Below are positions 38,071 to 47,504 of a stretch of 64,000 nucleotides of DNA, in pieces. This DNA comes from Rehaibacterium terrae. Lineage in GTDB: Bacteria; Pseudomonadota; Gammaproteobacteria; Xanthomonadales; Xanthomonadaceae. The DNA is taken from positions 18,076-82,075 of the forward strand of contig NZ_JACHHX010000014.1 in the NCBI RefSeq assembly GCF_014202935.1, given 5' to 3'. The first letter of the stretch is position 1, and the number at the start of each line of letters is the position of its first letter. The translations under genes and the position numbers were made by a program. The notes under the pieces are model-generated. The model worked only from the letters and a program-made list of their open reading frames with translations. It had not been told where the DNA came from and made no database searches.

Positions 38071-38688
38071 TCACTCCCCGGCCAGCAGGGCCCGGATCAG
38101 CTCCGCATGACGCCCGGCCTGCGCCTCCCGACGCAGGCGCCGGGCAAGGAAGATGCAGCGCAGCTCGTCCACGGCCCGCTCGAAGTCTTCGTTGACCACC
38201 ACGTAGTCGAACTCGTGGTAGTGGCTCATCTCCTCGCAGGCGGCGGCCAGCCGGCGGGCGATGACCTCCTCGCTGTCCTGCCCGCGGCTGCGCAAGCGTC
38301 GCTCCAGTTCGGCGCGGGAGGGCGGCAGGATGAAGATGCCGACCGCATCGGGCATCTGGGCGCGCACCTGGCGGGCGCCCTGCCAGTCGATCTCCAGCAG
38401 CACGTCCTCGCCGCGCGCCAGCACCGGCTCGACCGCCGCGCGCGAGGTGCCGTAGAAGTTGCCGTGCACCCGGGCGTACTCGAGGAACGCGCCGGCGGCG
38501 GCCTGCCGCTCGAACGCCTCCGGCGAGACGAAGTGGTAATGCTCGCCCTCGCTCTCGCCCGGCCGCGGCGGCCGGGTGGTGGTGGAGATCGACAGCCGGA
38601 CGCCCGGCACGCGCGCCAGCAGGGCGTTGACCAGGCTGGACTTCCCGGCCCCGGACGGGGCGGCGACGATGAAGAGGGTTCCTGGCAT
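38071..38688 (-). CDS. gmk: Guanylate kinase
   Basis: A 205-residue kinase converting GMP to GDP. P-loop [14 protein letters not shown]-binding [44 protein letters not shown] and the lid [17 protein letters not shown]. Start ATG 38688 ([13 protein letters not shown]). Upstream lies a heptamer repeat at 38701-38721. First gene of gmk-rpoZ-spoT. Confidence 0.96.
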   Translation of the reverse strand: MPGTLFIVAAPSGAGKSSLVNALLARVPGVRLSISTTTRPPRPGESEGEHYHFVSPEAFERQAAAGAFLEYARVHGNFYGTSRAAVEPVLARGEDVLLEIDWQGARQVRAQMPDAVGIFILPPSRAELERRLRSRGQDSEEVIARRLAAACEEMSHYHEFDYVVVNEDFERAVDELRCIFLARRLRREAQAGRHAELIRALLAGE

Positions 38689-38700
38689 CGGGCGAGGACC

Positions 38701-38769
38701 GGAATACGGGAGGCGGGAATCGTAGTGCATCGGGCTCGCCACCGCTCCTGCGGCTCCCGGCTCCCGGCT
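38701..38769. repeat. Heptamer repeats upstream of gmk / at the yicC stop
   Basis: GGAATAC-GGGAGGC-GGGAATC at 38701-38721 and, on the other side of the gap, CGGCTCC twice plus CGGCTA at 38751-38769 (GGGAGCC when read on the minus strand). The second array touches the yicC stop codon at 38768. Both are degenerate members of the GGGANNC heptamer family. Confidence 0.6.
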
Positions 38770-39631
38770 ATTCGATGTTCTGCACCTGTTCGCGCAGCTG
38801 CTCGATCAGCACCTTCAGCTCCACCGAGGACTGGCTGGTGCGGGCATCGACCGACTTGGAGCCCAGCGTATTGGCCTCACGGTTGAACTCCTGCAGCAGG
38901 AAGTCCAGCCGCCGCCCCACTGCCTCGGGCAGACCGAGCACGCGCCGCGCCTCCTCGACATGGGTGGCGAGCCGGTCCAGCTCCTCGTCGACATCGAGCC
39001 GCTGCAGCTGCAGTACCAGCTCCTGCTCCAGCCGGCCCGGGTCGAGTGGCTGCTTCAACTCGGCCAGTCGCGCATCGAGCTTCTGGCGTAGGCCGGCGCG
39101 GATCTCCGGCAGCCAGCCGCGCACCTCGCCGACGATGGCGGCGATCCGCTCCAGCCGCTCCCGCATCAGCTCGCCCAGCTTGGCCCCCTCGCGCTCGCGC
39201 GCGGCGACGAAATCGGCCAGCGTCGTTTCCAGCAGCGCCAAGGCTTCGGCCTGCAGCGAGGCGGCGTCCAGCTCCTCCTCTTCCAGCACGCCGGGGAAAC
39301 GCAACAGCTCGGTCAGATCCACGCGCAGCCCGGGAAAACGCGAGCCCAGGTCCAGCGACAGTTCCGAGAGTTGACCCACCAGCCGGTGGTTGACCCTCAG
39401 TTCGGCCCCACGACCGGTCGCGGGGCGGTAGCGCAGGGTCAGGTCGACCTTGCCGCGCGCCACCTTCTGGCCGACCCGCTCGCGCAGCGCCGGTTCGAGC
39501 GCGCGCAGCTCCTCGGGCAGGCGCACGCCGAGTTCGAGGAAGCGATGATTCACGGCGCGCAGCTCGCAACCCAGCACGCCCCAGGGGGTGCTGCGCTCGC
39601 CGGCGGCGAAGGCGGTCATGCTGCGGATCAT
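38768..39631 (-). CDS. yicC: YicC family endoribonuclease-like protein
   Basis: A 287-residue protein opening MIRSMTAFA and containing [31 protein letters not shown], and the DUF1732 C-terminus [21 protein letters not shown]. YicC is a stress-associated RNase in E. coli. Start ATG 39631 matches the family; upstream in-frame codons to 39727 are not conserved and overlap rph. Divergent from rph with 65 bp between the starts. Confidence 0.94.
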   Translation of the reverse strand: MIRSMTAFAAGERSTPWGVLGCELRAVNHRFLELGVRLPEELRALEPALRERVGQKVARGKVDLTLRYRPATGRGAELRVNHRLVGQLSELSLDLGSRFPGLRVDLTELLRFPGVLEEEELDAASLQAEALALLETTLADFVAAREREGAKLGELMRERLERIAAIVGEVRGWLPEIRAGLRQKLDARLAELKQPLDPGRLEQELVLQLQRLDVDEELDRLATHVEEARRVLGLPEAVGRRLDFLLQEFNREANTLGSKSVDARTSQSSVELKVLIEQLREQVQNIE

Positions 39632-39696
39632 GGCGGTGCCCGGGCGGAAGGAAGCCGAATGGTAAGCTTTCGGCCCGCATTTCAGGAACTTCGCGT

Positions 39697-40422
39697 ATGT
39701 CCTTCGCCCGCCCGAGCGGTCGCGCACCCGATCAACTGCGCCCGGTCGAGATCGTCCGCCATTTCACGCGGCACGCCGAAGGCTCGGTGCTGGTGAGCTT
39801 CGGCGACACCCGCGTGCTGTGCACCGCCAGCGTCGACAACAAGGCGCCGGCCTTCCTGCGCGGCAAGGGCGAGGGCTGGGTGACCGCCGAGTACGGCATG
39901 CTGCCGCGCGCCACCCACAGCCGCAGCCAGCGCGAAGCGGCCAGCGGCAGGCAGGGCGGCCGCACGCTGGAGATCCAGCGCCTGATCGGCCGCAGCCTGC
40001 GCGCCTGCGTCGACCGCAAGGCGCTGGGCGAGCGCACCATCACCCTCGACTGCGACGTGCTGCAGGCCGACGGCGGCACCCGCACCGCTGCCATCACCGG
40101 CGCCTACGTGGCCCTGGTCGATGCCGTCCGCCGCCTGCAGGCCGATGGCGAGCTCGATCGCGACCCGATCCACGGTGCCGTCGCGGCGGTCTCGGTCGGC
40201 ATCTACCGTGGCGTGCCGGTGCTGGACCTCGACTACGCCGAGGACGCCGGCTGCGACACCGACATGAACGTGGTGATGAACGACGGCGGCGGCTTCATCG
40301 AGCTGCAGGGCACCGCCGAGGGCCACGCGTTCCGCCGCGATGAGCTGGACGCCTTGCTGACGCTGGCCGGCCAGGGCGTGGCCGAGCTGATCGCACTGCA
40401 GCGCCGGGCGCTGGCCGGATGA
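39697..40422 (+). CDS. rph: Ribonuclease PH
   Basis: A 241-residue phosphorolytic 3'-5' exoribonuclease trimming tRNA precursors. Landmarks: [99 protein letters not shown] and IELQGTAEG. Full length, unlike the frameshifted allele of some E. coli K-12. Stop overlaps the rdgB start (ATGA). Confidence 0.97.
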   Translation: MSFARPSGRAPDQLRPVEIVRHFTRHAEGSVLVSFGDTRVLCTASVDNKAPAFLRGKGEGWVTAEYGMLPRATHSRSQREAASGRQGGRTLEIQRLIGRSLRACVDRKALGERTITLDCDVLQADGGTRTAAITGAYVALVDAVRRLQADGELDRDPIHGAVAAVSVGIYRGVPVLDLDYAEDAGCDTDMNVVMNDGGGFIELQGTAEGHAFRRDELDALLTLAGQGVAELIALQRRALAG

Positions 40423-41042
40423 AGCGGCTGGTGCTGGCCAGCGGCAACCCGGGCAAGCTCGCCGAACTGCGCGAGCTGCTCGCCGACAGCGGCCTCGACC
40501 TGCACGCGCAGAGCGAACTGGGCATCGCCGACCCGGAGGAAACCGGGCTGACCTTCGTCGAGAACGCGCTGATCAAGGCCCGCCATGCCGCGCAGGCCAG
40601 CGGCCTGCCGGCGCTGGCCGACGACTCCGGGCTGATCGTCGATGCGCTCGGCGGCGAGCCGGGCCTCAGAAGCGCCCGCTACGCCGGTGCGCAGGGCGAT
40701 CATGCCGCCAACATCGCCAAGCTGCTGGCCGCGCTCGCGGGGGTGCCGGCCGCACAGCGCACGGCGCGCTTCCACTGCGTGATCGTGCTGCTGCGCCACC
40801 CCGAAGACCCGCAGCCGCTGATCGCCGAAGGCACCTGGGAAGGCCTGATCCTGGAGGCCCCGCGCGGCGACGGCGGCTTCGGCTACGACCCGGTCTTCCT
40901 CGATCCGGCCCAACAGCTCAGCGCCGCCGAGATGGATCCCGGACTCAAGCACCGCCTCAGCCACCGCGGCCAGGCCCTGGCCCGGCTGCTGGAGCGCCTG
41001 CGCGAAAATCCCATCCAGGAACAACGGCACTCACGGAGATAA
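40419..41042 (+). CDS. rdgB: dITP/XTP pyrophosphatase
   Basis: A 207-residue HAM1/RdgB enzyme removing non-canonical purine nucleotides. Motifs: [48 protein letters not shown] and [11 protein letters not shown]. The last five residues (RHSRR) and the stop codon are encoded by the left arm of the repeat element at 41027-41137, so the C-terminus has been set by the insertion. Translationally coupled to rph. Confidence 0.96.
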   Translation: MKRLVLASGNPGKLAELRELLADSGLDLHAQSELGIADPEETGLTFVENALIKARHAAQASGLPALADDSGLIVDALGGEPGLRSARYAGAQGDHAANIAKLLAALAGVPAAQRTARFHCVIVLLRHPEDPQPLIAEGTWEGLILEAPRGDGGFGYDPVFLDPAQQLSAAEMDPGLKHRLSHRGQALARLLERLRENPIQEQRHSRR

Positions 41043-41137
41043 GCGGAGAGAATCAGGAGGTCACGGAGCACGCTCCAGGAGATTTTCTCCGCCTTTCTCC
41101 GCCCTTCTCCGCTTTTCTCCGCGTCCTCCGTGCGTGC
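41027..41137. repeat. Intergenic inverted-repeat element, copy C
   Basis: GCACTCACGGAGA (41027-41039) and CCTCCGTGCGTGC (41125-41137) are near-complementary ends. In between the pyrimidine strand carries four TTCTCCGC-type units (TTTTCTCCGCCTTTCTCCGC and on). It fills the rdgB-hemW gap (116 bp) and supplies the rdgB stop codon. Related to 6613-6768 and 31641-31743. Confidence 0.7.
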
Positions 41138-41158
41138 TTTTTCCTCCGTCCGCAGCCC

Positions 41159-42313
41159 ATGTCGCTGATCCCGCCGCCACTGTCGCTGTACGTGCATATC
41201 CCGTGGTGCGTGCGCAAATGCCCGTACTGCGACTTCAACTCGCACGGGCAGCAGGGCGCGCTGCCGGTGGACGAATACGTCGATGCGCTGATCGCCGATC
41301 TCGATCAGGACCTGCCGCTGGCCTGGGGCCGCACCGTGCACAGCGTGTTCTTCGGCGGCGGCACGCCCTCGCTGTTCCCACCCGGGGCCATCGGCCGCAT
41401 CCTCGACGCGGCCTCGGCGCGGCTGCGCTTCGCGCCCGGGCTGGAGGTGACGCTGGAGACCAACCCCGGCACCGCCGAGCATGGCCGTTTCGACGGCTAC
41501 CTGCGTGCCGGCGTCAACCGCATCAGTTTCGGCGTGCAGAGCTTCGACGACGGCTGCCTGCAACGGCTCGGCCGCATCCACGACAGTGGCGAAGCCGAGC
41601 GCGCGGTGAAGCTGGCGCAGGACGCCGGCCTCGACAACATCAACCTCGACCTGATGTACGCCCTGCCCGGTCAGGATCCGGCCATGGCCGAGCGTGACGT
41701 CGAGCGGGCCGTGGCGCTGGCGCCCGCGCACATCAGTCACTACCAGCTCACGCTGGAGCCGAACACCGTCTTCCATGCCCGGCCGCCGCCGGACCTGCCC
41801 GACGACGACGCGGGCTGGACCATGCAGGAACGCTGCCAGGCCCTGCTCGCACAGACCGGCTACGCCCAGTACGAGACTTCGGCGTATGCCCGGCCCGGCC
41901 GGCAGTGCGCGCACAATCTCAACTACTGGCGCTTCGGCGATTACCTGGGCATCGGCGCCGGCGCGCACGGCAAGCTCAGCCTCGGCGCCAGCGGCGAGAT
42001 CCTGCGCCGCTGGAAAGTGAAAAACCCGCGCGACTACCTCGCCAAGGCGGCGAGCCAGGCGCGCATCGGTGGCGAGGAACGGGTCGCGCCGGCGCAGCGG
42101 CCGTTCGAATACATGCTCAACGCGTTGCGTCTGATCGAAGGCTTCGCACTGGCCGACTTCGAGGCGCGCACCGGCCTGCCGCGCGCGGACATCGCCGACG
42201 AACTGGCGACCGCCGTCGGCCGCGGCTGGCTGTCCGTCGATGGCGAGCGCATCGTGCCGACCGAACTGGGCCGGCGCTTCGCCAACGACGTGATCACGCT
42301 GTTCCTGCGCTGA
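41159..42313 (+). CDS. hemW: HemW-like radical SAM protein
   Basis: A 384-residue radical SAM protein. Cluster ligands C17, C21 and C24 (CVRKCPYC) in YVHIPWCVRKCPYCDF, GGGTPSL, ETNPGT, NRISFGVQSF and NINLDLMYALPGQ. Related to HemN but lacks the HemN N-terminal extension and has the HemW length, so it is more likely a heme chaperone than coproporphyrinogen oxidase. Downstream of rph-rdgB as in many gammaproteobacteria. Confidence 0.94.
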   Translation: MSLIPPPLSLYVHIPWCVRKCPYCDFNSHGQQGALPVDEYVDALIADLDQDLPLAWGRTVHSVFFGGGTPSLFPPGAIGRILDAASARLRFAPGLEVTLETNPGTAEHGRFDGYLRAGVNRISFGVQSFDDGCLQRLGRIHDSGEAERAVKLAQDAGLDNINLDLMYALPGQDPAMAERDVERAVALAPAHISHYQLTLEPNTVFHARPPPDLPDDDAGWTMQERCQALLAQTGYAQYETSAYARPGRQCAHNLNYWRFGDYLGIGAGAHGKLSLGASGEILRRWKVKNPRDYLAKAASQARIGGEERVAPAQRPFEYMLNALRLIEGFALADFEARTGLPRADIADELATAVGRGWLSVDGERIVPTELGRRFANDVITLFLR

Positions 42314-42339
42314 CCGCGCCGTTCCCGCGCCGGACGGGC

Positions 42340-42540
42340 ATGCACAATGCGCACATGCGCAATGCCGTCACGCTCACCTGCCCGTTCTGCGGCGAACGGT
42401 TCCAGACGCTGGTCGACCTCGCTGAAGGCGAGGCCGAGTACGTCGAGGACTGCCCGGTGTGCTGCCGGCCGATCCGGCTGCGCCTGCACGTCGACGACAG
42501 CGGCGAGTTCAGCGGGCTGGATGCCGGGCGCGACGATTGA
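42340..42540 (+). CDS. CPXCG-motif cysteine-rich small protein
   Basis: About 66 residues (or 61 from ATG 42355) with a zinc-ribbon pattern CPFCGERF and CPVCCRPI, the second pair deviating from CPxCG to CPVCC, flanked by the acidic EGEAEYVED and by LRLHVDDSG. This is the small CPXCG family common in gammaproteobacteria; it probably binds one zinc. Function unknown. Directly follows hemW by 26 bp and precedes the cobalamin riboswitch. Confidence 0.85.
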   Translation: MHNAHMRNAVTLTCPFCGERFQTLVDLAEGEAEYVEDCPVCCRPIRLRLHVDDSGEFSGLDAGRDD

Positions 42541-42580
42541 GCGCACTTCCGGCCCTGCCCCGCCTGCCGTACACTGCGCG

Positions 42581-42735
42581 CCGCCCAAGGTGCTCGGGAA
42601 GCCGGTGAGAGTCCGGCGCTGCCCCCGCAACGGTAAGCAGGCGTAGTCCGCGCAAGGCCACTGGAAGCGATTCCGGGAAGGCCGCGGACGTGAGGCGCAA
42701 GCCTCCCCTGCCAGCCCGGAGACCGGCCTTGCGGC
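42581..42735 (+). ncRNA. Cobalamin (AdoCbl) riboswitch upstream of btuB
   Basis: Characteristic conserved elements in order: AAGGTGCTCGGGAAGCCGGTG, GAGAGTCCGGCGCTGCCCCCGC, AACGGTAA, and the terminal B12 box AGCCCGGAGACCGGCC (about 42713-42728). It lies about 120 bp before the btuB start, with a loosely matching -10 TACACT at 42570-42575 upstream. Expected to switch off BtuB when cobalamin is plentiful, through the RBS or an attenuator in 42736-42850. Confidence 0.95.
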
Positions 42736-42854
42736 ATGACTGGCGCGTTGCGGTGGGCGACGGCGCGAGCTTCGGCCGTCCTCTCTCCCGTGCCGTCGTT
42801 TCGCCCCTGCCCACCCGACGCACTCCCTGAACGCGGGTGAGCGCAGGAGGCTCG

Positions 42855-44672
42855 ATGAAACCCACTCTTTCCCATTCCCTGCTCGCGGCCGGCATCGCCG
42901 CAGCACTGTCATTGCCGTTTTCCGCCGCCACGGCCGAACCGGTGCGCCAGCCGCAGGTGCTGGTCACCGCCAGCCGCCACGCGCAGAACGCGGACGAGGC
43001 GCTGGCCAGCGTCACCGTACTCACACGCGAGGACATCGAGGCCAGCCAGGCGCCGGACCTGATCACCCTGCTGTCTCGCCAGGCCGGCGTCGACGTCGCC
43101 CGCACCGGTGGTCCGGGCTCGGCCAGCACGCTGTTCCTGCGCGGCAGCAACGCCAACCACACCCTGGTGCTGATCGACGGCATCCGGGTCAACTCCACCG
43201 GCCAGGGCGTGTTCGACTTCGCCCACCTGCCACTCGACCAGATCGAGCGCATCGAACTGGTGCGCGGCCCGCGCGCCGCGCTGTGGGGTTCGGACGCGAT
43301 CGGCGGCGTGCTGCACATCTTCACCCGTGACCCGGCCGCCACCTCGGTACGACTGCGCGGCGGCCGCTACGGCCGTGCCGAAGGCAGCGCCACGCTCGGC
43401 CAGCGCGGCGAGCGCGGCGGCTTCGGCCTGACCGCCGGCTACGGCCGCCTGCGCGGCTTCTCGGCCACCAACGAGGACAGCTTCAGCTTCGACCCGGACG
43501 ACGACGGCTACCGCAACCGCAACCTGAGCCTGCGCGGCGACGTCGCGCTCGGCAGCCAGCGGCTCGGCTTCCACGCGCTGGCCACCGATGCCGACGTCGA
43601 GTTCGACCGTGGCGAAACCGCCGCCCGCAACGCCTCCGGCGGTCTCACGCTCGGCGGCGAGCTGGGCGCAGGCTGGTCGCACCAGCTCTCGCTCGGCCAC
43701 GCCCGCGAGGACCTGGACACGCCGGCCTTCGGCAGCCGCTTCGAAAGCCGCCGCCACAATGCCGACTGGGTGAACAGCTTCGTCCTCGGCCACGGCGTGC
43801 TCAACGCCGGCCTGAACTGGCAGCACGAAAGCGGCCTGTCGCTGTCGCAGTTCAGCGGCGTGGTGATCGACCGCGTGCGCACCACCCGCGCCGGCTTCCT
43901 CGGCTACGCCGGCCGCGCCGGCGCGCAGGATTTCGAAGCCGCGCTGCGCCACGACGACAACAGCCAGTTCGGCGGCGCCACCACCGGCAACGCCGCCTGG
44001 GGCTGGCGCTTCGCCGATGACTTGCGCCTGCGCCTGAGCTGGGGCCAGGGCTTCCGTGCGCCGAACTTCAACGAGCTCTACCACCCCGGCTTCGGCGGCG
44101 GCCTGTTCGCCGGCAATCCGGCCCTGCAGCCGGAGCGCTCGCGCAGCATCGAGGCCGGCCTGGACTGGACACCGGGCGACGGCCAGCGCCTCGGGCTGTC
44201 GGCTTACCGCAGCCGCGTCCGCGACCTGATCTCGTTCAGTGGCACCAACTTCCAGGCGATCAACATCGCCCGCGCCGAGATCGACGGCGCCGAACTGGAA
44301 TACGGCCTGACCCGGGGCGGCTGGCGGTTCGACGGCAGCCTGACCTGGCAGGACCCGGTCAATGCCGACACCGGCCAGCGCCTGCTGCGCCGTGCCGCCC
44401 GCAAGGCCAACGCCTCGCTCGGCCATCGCTTCGACGGCGGCATCGACCTCGCCCTGGACGGCCAGTTCGTGTCCGACCGCGAGGACGTCGGCGGCGGCCT
44501 GCCCGGCTACGCCCTCGCCCACCTGCGCCTGGGCTGGGAACTGGCCCCGGCCTGGCGGCTGGAGGCGCGGATCGAGAACCTGTTCGATCGCGACTACACC
44601 GTGGTCCGCGGCTACAACACCCCCGGCCGCAACCTGATGGTCACGCTCGGCTGGCAGCCCGTACAAAGATAA
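42855..44672 (+). CDS. btuB: TonB-dependent vitamin B12 receptor
   Basis: A 605-residue TonB-dependent outer-membrane receptor. Signal peptide (LLAAGIAAALSLPFSAATAEP), TonB box region PQVLVTASR, plug domain with LLSRQAGVDV, TLFLRGSNANHTLVLIDGIRVN and IERIELVRGPRAALWGSDAIGGVL, then a 22-strand barrel ending IENLFDRDYTVVRGYNTPGRN. The riboswitch upstream identifies cobalamin (or a corrinoid) as substrate. ATG 42855 follows AGGAGG. Oddity: the last residues are GWQPVQR, not the usual terminal aromatic of BAM substrates. Confidence 0.93.
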   Translation: MKPTLSHSLLAAGIAAALSLPFSAATAEPVRQPQVLVTASRHAQNADEALASVTVLTREDIEASQAPDLITLLSRQAGVDVARTGGPGSASTLFLRGSNANHTLVLIDGIRVNSTGQGVFDFAHLPLDQIERIELVRGPRAALWGSDAIGGVLHIFTRDPAATSVRLRGGRYGRAEGSATLGQRGERGGFGLTAGYGRLRGFSATNEDSFSFDPDDDGYRNRNLSLRGDVALGSQRLGFHALATDADVEFDRGETAARNASGGLTLGGELGAGWSHQLSLGHAREDLDTPAFGSRFESRRHNADWVNSFVLGHGVLNAGLNWQHESGLSLSQFSGVVIDRVRTTRAGFLGYAGRAGAQDFEAALRHDDNSQFGGATTGNAAWGWRFADDLRLRLSWGQGFRAPNFNELYHPGFGGGLFAGNPALQPERSRSIEAGLDWTPGDGQRLGLSAYRSRVRDLISFSGTNFQAINIARAEIDGAELEYGLTRGGWRFDGSLTWQDPVNADTGQRLLRRAARKANASLGHRFDGGIDLALDGQFVSDREDVGGGLPGYALAHLRLGWELAPAWRLEARIENLFDRDYTVVRGYNTPGRNLMVTLGWQPVQR

Positions 44673-44683
44673 ACGGCGGCTGA

Positions 44684-44710
44684 CGGCACGGGGCGCATCG
44701 CCCCGTGCCG
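44684..44710 (+). terminator. Hairpin after btuB
   Basis: CGGCACGGGGCG / CGCCCCGTGCCG, a perfect 12-bp stem with loop CAT, 11 bp after the btuB stop. No U-tract (GAGACC), so intrinsic strength is uncertain. Confidence 0.6.
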
Positions 44711-44747
44711 GAGACCGGTTTGTGCGGCATTCGCTAGGCCGACCGAC

Positions 44748-44774
44748 GAAACCCCCTTAGAATCAGGGGGTTTC
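44748..44774. promoter_or_regulatory. Perfect inverted repeat around a TAGAAT box before DUF1631 gene 1
   Basis: GAAACCCCCT (44748-44757) and AGGGGGTTTC (44765-44774) are perfectly complementary. The 7-bp loop holds TAGAAT (44758-44763), a 5/6 match to a -10 hexamer. The start codon is 19 bp further on. It can be read as an operator over a promoter or as a weak terminator; no good -35 was found. Confidence 0.4.
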
Positions 44775-44792
44775 TTCCGTCGAGCCCGTGCC

Positions 44793-47063
44793 ATGCCCCA
44801 TCCGGCGGTCCATGCCCGCCCCGCAGCGCAGAGCGCCGGCGCCACCCTGGCCAGCCGCAGCTACCCCCCGCGTGTGCGCAAGCTGCTCGAGGGCGTGCTC
44901 GGCCTGGTGGCCGCGCAGCTCGAGTACCGGCTGCAGATCGTCCTCGAAGACACCGAGGACATGCTGTTCCGCCACTCCGACGAAGCCGACTCGCGCGAGA
45001 CGCGCGCCGACTGCTACACCGCGATCAGCGAGCTCAAGCGCGGCCGCGCCGAGCTGTTTCCACGCTTCCTCGCCGGACTCGAATCGGCCCTGGCCAAGAT
45101 CGGCGACCCGCCGCCGGCCGGCGCCCGCGGCGGCATCATCCCGCTGGTCGAGGAGCTGGCGCTGGTCGACGACGAGCAGCACCACGAAGACAGCGTCATC
45201 GAGGGCATTGCCAATCGCGCCAACGTCCGTCACGGCCTGGCACTGTCGCTGCTGGGCCAGCGTTTCGCCGTGCTCGCGGCACGCCCGCCGATCGACGCCG
45301 ACCGCCTGCCGGTCGGACCGAAGAGCCTGTGCCGCATCCTCGGCGAGGCCCTGCGTCATCTGGACCTGTCCGCGCAGCACCGGGTGGCGGTCTACCGCCA
45401 GTTCGACCGGGTGGTGTTTCCGCGCTACGCCGAGTTGCTCGACGCCATCAACGCCTACCTGATCCGCGAGGACGTGCTCGCCAGCCTGCAGCACGTGCCG
45501 CTGCGCTCGCGCGGCGCCGCACCGCGCGGCGCCGGCGGCCCGCCCCGTCAACGCCGCGCCATGCAAGGGCCGGACACCCATTGGCCGGGCGAGCTCCGCC
45601 ACGGGCAGGCCGAGGACGACGCGGCTGCGGATGAACTCGAACAGGCCTTCGCCCGGCTGCAGTGGCTGCTGGCGCGGCGTGGCGCGGCCGATCCCGCCGC
45701 CCACGGGATCGGCCGGCAGGGCGACTTCGTGATCCCGCGCACGGACCTCGACGCGGTGCTCGGCCAGCTGCAGCGGCAGGCCGACGGCGTCGCGCCGATG
45801 AGCGGCACGTTGCTGAAGACCAAGCTGCTCGAGCTGCTGCAGGCTTGCGTGCCGGTCGGCGCCAGCCCGGTGCTGGACGACGAGGACGCCGACACCATCG
45901 ACCTGGTCTGCCTGCTGTTCGAGCAGATCATGCTGGCGGTGCGCGCCGACAGCCCGGCCGCCACCCTGCTGGCGATGCTGCACCTGCCGATCCTGCGCCT
46001 GGCCCTGTCCGACAAGCGCGTGTTCCTGCAACCGCACCACCCGGCGCGGCAGCTGGTCAACCTGGTTGCCGAATCCGGCGCGACCTGGCGGCTCGAGCAG
46101 GACACCGACCAGGCCCTGATCGAGAAGCTGCGCACGCTGGTGATGCGGGTCGTGAACGAGTTCGACGGCGACGGCCGGCTGTTCGTGCAGTTGCTGGAGG
46201 AGCTGGAGGGCACGCTCAAGAGCATGGTGGAGCGTGCACGGGTCAGCGAGCGCCGCTACGTCGAGGCCGCCCGCGGCCGCGAGAAACTCGCCCTGGCCCG
46301 GCAGCACGCGAACCGGACCATTGCCGGCACGCTGGCGGGCCATGCGGTGCCGGACTACATCCGGACGTTGCTGACCCAGGCCTGGGCGGATGTGCTGGCG
46401 CTGACCGCCCTGCGCCAGGGCGTCGAGTCGGACGCCTTCCGGCGCCAGGTCGCCATCGCCCGCCGGCTGGTCGATGCCGCCACCAACGACGCTCCGGCCC
46501 ACACACCGCTCGATGCCACCGAGAGCCGTTACCTGTGCGAGGAAATCCGCCAGGCCCTGGAGCAGGTCGGCTACCACGCCGAGGATGCCGGGGCGATCGC
46601 GGCCAACCTCACCCGACCGGACAACACGGGCGAGGCCGGCGTGCCGGCCGAACTCGAGGCGCGCCTGCAGGCACGCGCCCGTCTGGGTGAGCAGGTCCAC
46701 CCGCAACCCGACGACGACGTGACCGCCCTCGATGGCGAGGCGGCGGCGTGCTACGAGCGCATCCGCCAGCTGCCGTTCGGCACCTGGATGGAATTCGTCT
46801 CCCATGCGCCCGACACCGCGCCACGCCGCTGCCGCCTGTCCTGGTACAGCGTCGTGACCGGCCAGGCCCTGTTCGTGAACACCCGCGGCCTGCGCGTCGG
46901 CGAACACTCCCTGGCCTGGATGGCCCGCGAGATGGCCGCCGGCCGCCTGCGCGTCGTCCAGGCCGAACGCGGTCCGCCGATCGACCAGGCCTGGAACGCG
47001 GTCTTGGCCAAGCTCGACAGTTTCGCCGGGGATTCCGCGCCGGCCGGAGACCGGAGCGCATGA
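44793..47063 (+). CDS. DUF1631 family protein, copy 1
   Basis: A 756-residue, largely alpha-helical cytoplasmic protein without signal or membrane segment. DUF1631 landmarks: YPPRVRKLLEGVLGLV at the start, CYTAISELKRGRAELFPRF, the centre DDEDADTIDLVCLLFEQIM with PHHPARQLVNLVAESG (about 365-430), ADVLALTALRQG, and a C-terminal beta-rich module with LPFGTWMEFVSH, RLSWYSVVTGQALFVNTRG. That last module resembles a small barrel of PilZ-like type (inference). Its stop overlaps the PilZ start as ATGA. Function of the family unknown; context points to c-di-GMP signalling. Copy 2 lies 657 bp downstream. Confidence 0.9.
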   Translation: MPHPAVHARPAAQSAGATLASRSYPPRVRKLLEGVLGLVAAQLEYRLQIVLEDTEDMLFRHSDEADSRETRADCYTAISELKRGRAELFPRFLAGLESALAKIGDPPPAGARGGIIPLVEELALVDDEQHHEDSVIEGIANRANVRHGLALSLLGQRFAVLAARPPIDADRLPVGPKSLCRILGEALRHLDLSAQHRVAVYRQFDRVVFPRYAELLDAINAYLIREDVLASLQHVPLRSRGAAPRGAGGPPRQRRAMQGPDTHWPGELRHGQAEDDAAADELEQAFARLQWLLARRGAADPAAHGIGRQGDFVIPRTDLDAVLGQLQRQADGVAPMSGTLLKTKLLELLQACVPVGASPVLDDEDADTIDLVCLLFEQIMLAVRADSPAATLLAMLHLPILRLALSDKRVFLQPHHPARQLVNLVAESGATWRLEQDTDQALIEKLRTLVMRVVNEFDGDGRLFVQLLEELEGTLKSMVERARVSERRYVEAARGREKLALARQHANRTIAGTLAGHAVPDYIRTLLTQAWADVLALTALRQGVESDAFRRQVAIARRLVDAATNDAPAHTPLDATESRYLCEEIRQALEQVGYHAEDAGAIAANLTRPDNTGEAGVPAELEARLQARARLGEQVHPQPDDDVTALDGEAAACYERIRQLPFGTWMEFVSHAPDTAPRRCRLSWYSVVTGQALFVNTRGLRVGEHSLAWMAREMAAGRLRVVQAERGPPIDQAWNAVLAKLDSFAGDSAPAGDRSA

Positions 47064-47410
47064 GCGAGCATCGCCGCTACAAGCGCCGCACCGTACCGCA
47101 GGCGGTCGAGGTGATCGACACCATGACCGAGCGGGTGGTCGGCCGGATCGGCAACCTCTCCGCCGGCGGCATGATGCTGATCGGCACCACCGCCTTCACC
47201 GAGGAGGCGCTGTATCAGCTGCGCTTCACCCTGCCCGACGGCCGCGGCCGGCTGCGTCCGATCCAGGTCGGCGCACAGATGCTGTGGTCGGACAGCGGCT
47301 CCGGCTCGGGCCAGCTCTGGACCGGCTTCCGCTTCATCGCCATCCCGACCCGCGACGCCGGCTTCCTGCGCATCTGGGCCGATGCCGCCGAAGTCGGCGA
47401 CCCGGCCTGA
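47060..47410 (+). CDS. Single-domain PilZ protein, copy 1
   Basis: 116 residues. The c-di-GMP-binding signature is present: RxxxR at the N-terminus (R4-R5-Y-K-R8) and NLSAGG (N/DxSxxG, about 34-39), followed by the barrel strands ALYQLRFTLPDG, IQVGAQMLWSDSGS and WTGFRFIAI. No other domain, so it must act through a partner. Coupling by ATGA to the DUF1631 gene makes that protein the likely partner (inference). Nearly the same protein follows copy 2: both contain DTMTE, VxGRxxNLS and QLWSDSG-type stretches. Confidence 0.92.
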   Translation: MSEHRRYKRRTVPQAVEVIDTMTERVVGRIGNLSAGGMMLIGTTAFTEEALYQLRFTLPDGRGRLRPIQVGAQMLWSDSGSGSGQLWTGFRFIAIPTRDAGFLRIWADAAEVGDPA

Positions 47411-47504
47411 GGCGCGCTGCATCCGGCCGGATCGTGCCAGGCCTGCGGGGGCGCCCGACCCGGCGCTCGCCGCCGATGCCGGATCGGCGCCGGGACAGCG
47501 CGCC

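Noticed and set aside
44684..44774. Riboswitch or sRNA between btuB and DUF1631 copy 1
   Set aside because: Only two simple hairpins are present; nothing resembles a known riboswitch class, and the 120-bp gap is explained by a terminator plus an inverted repeat.
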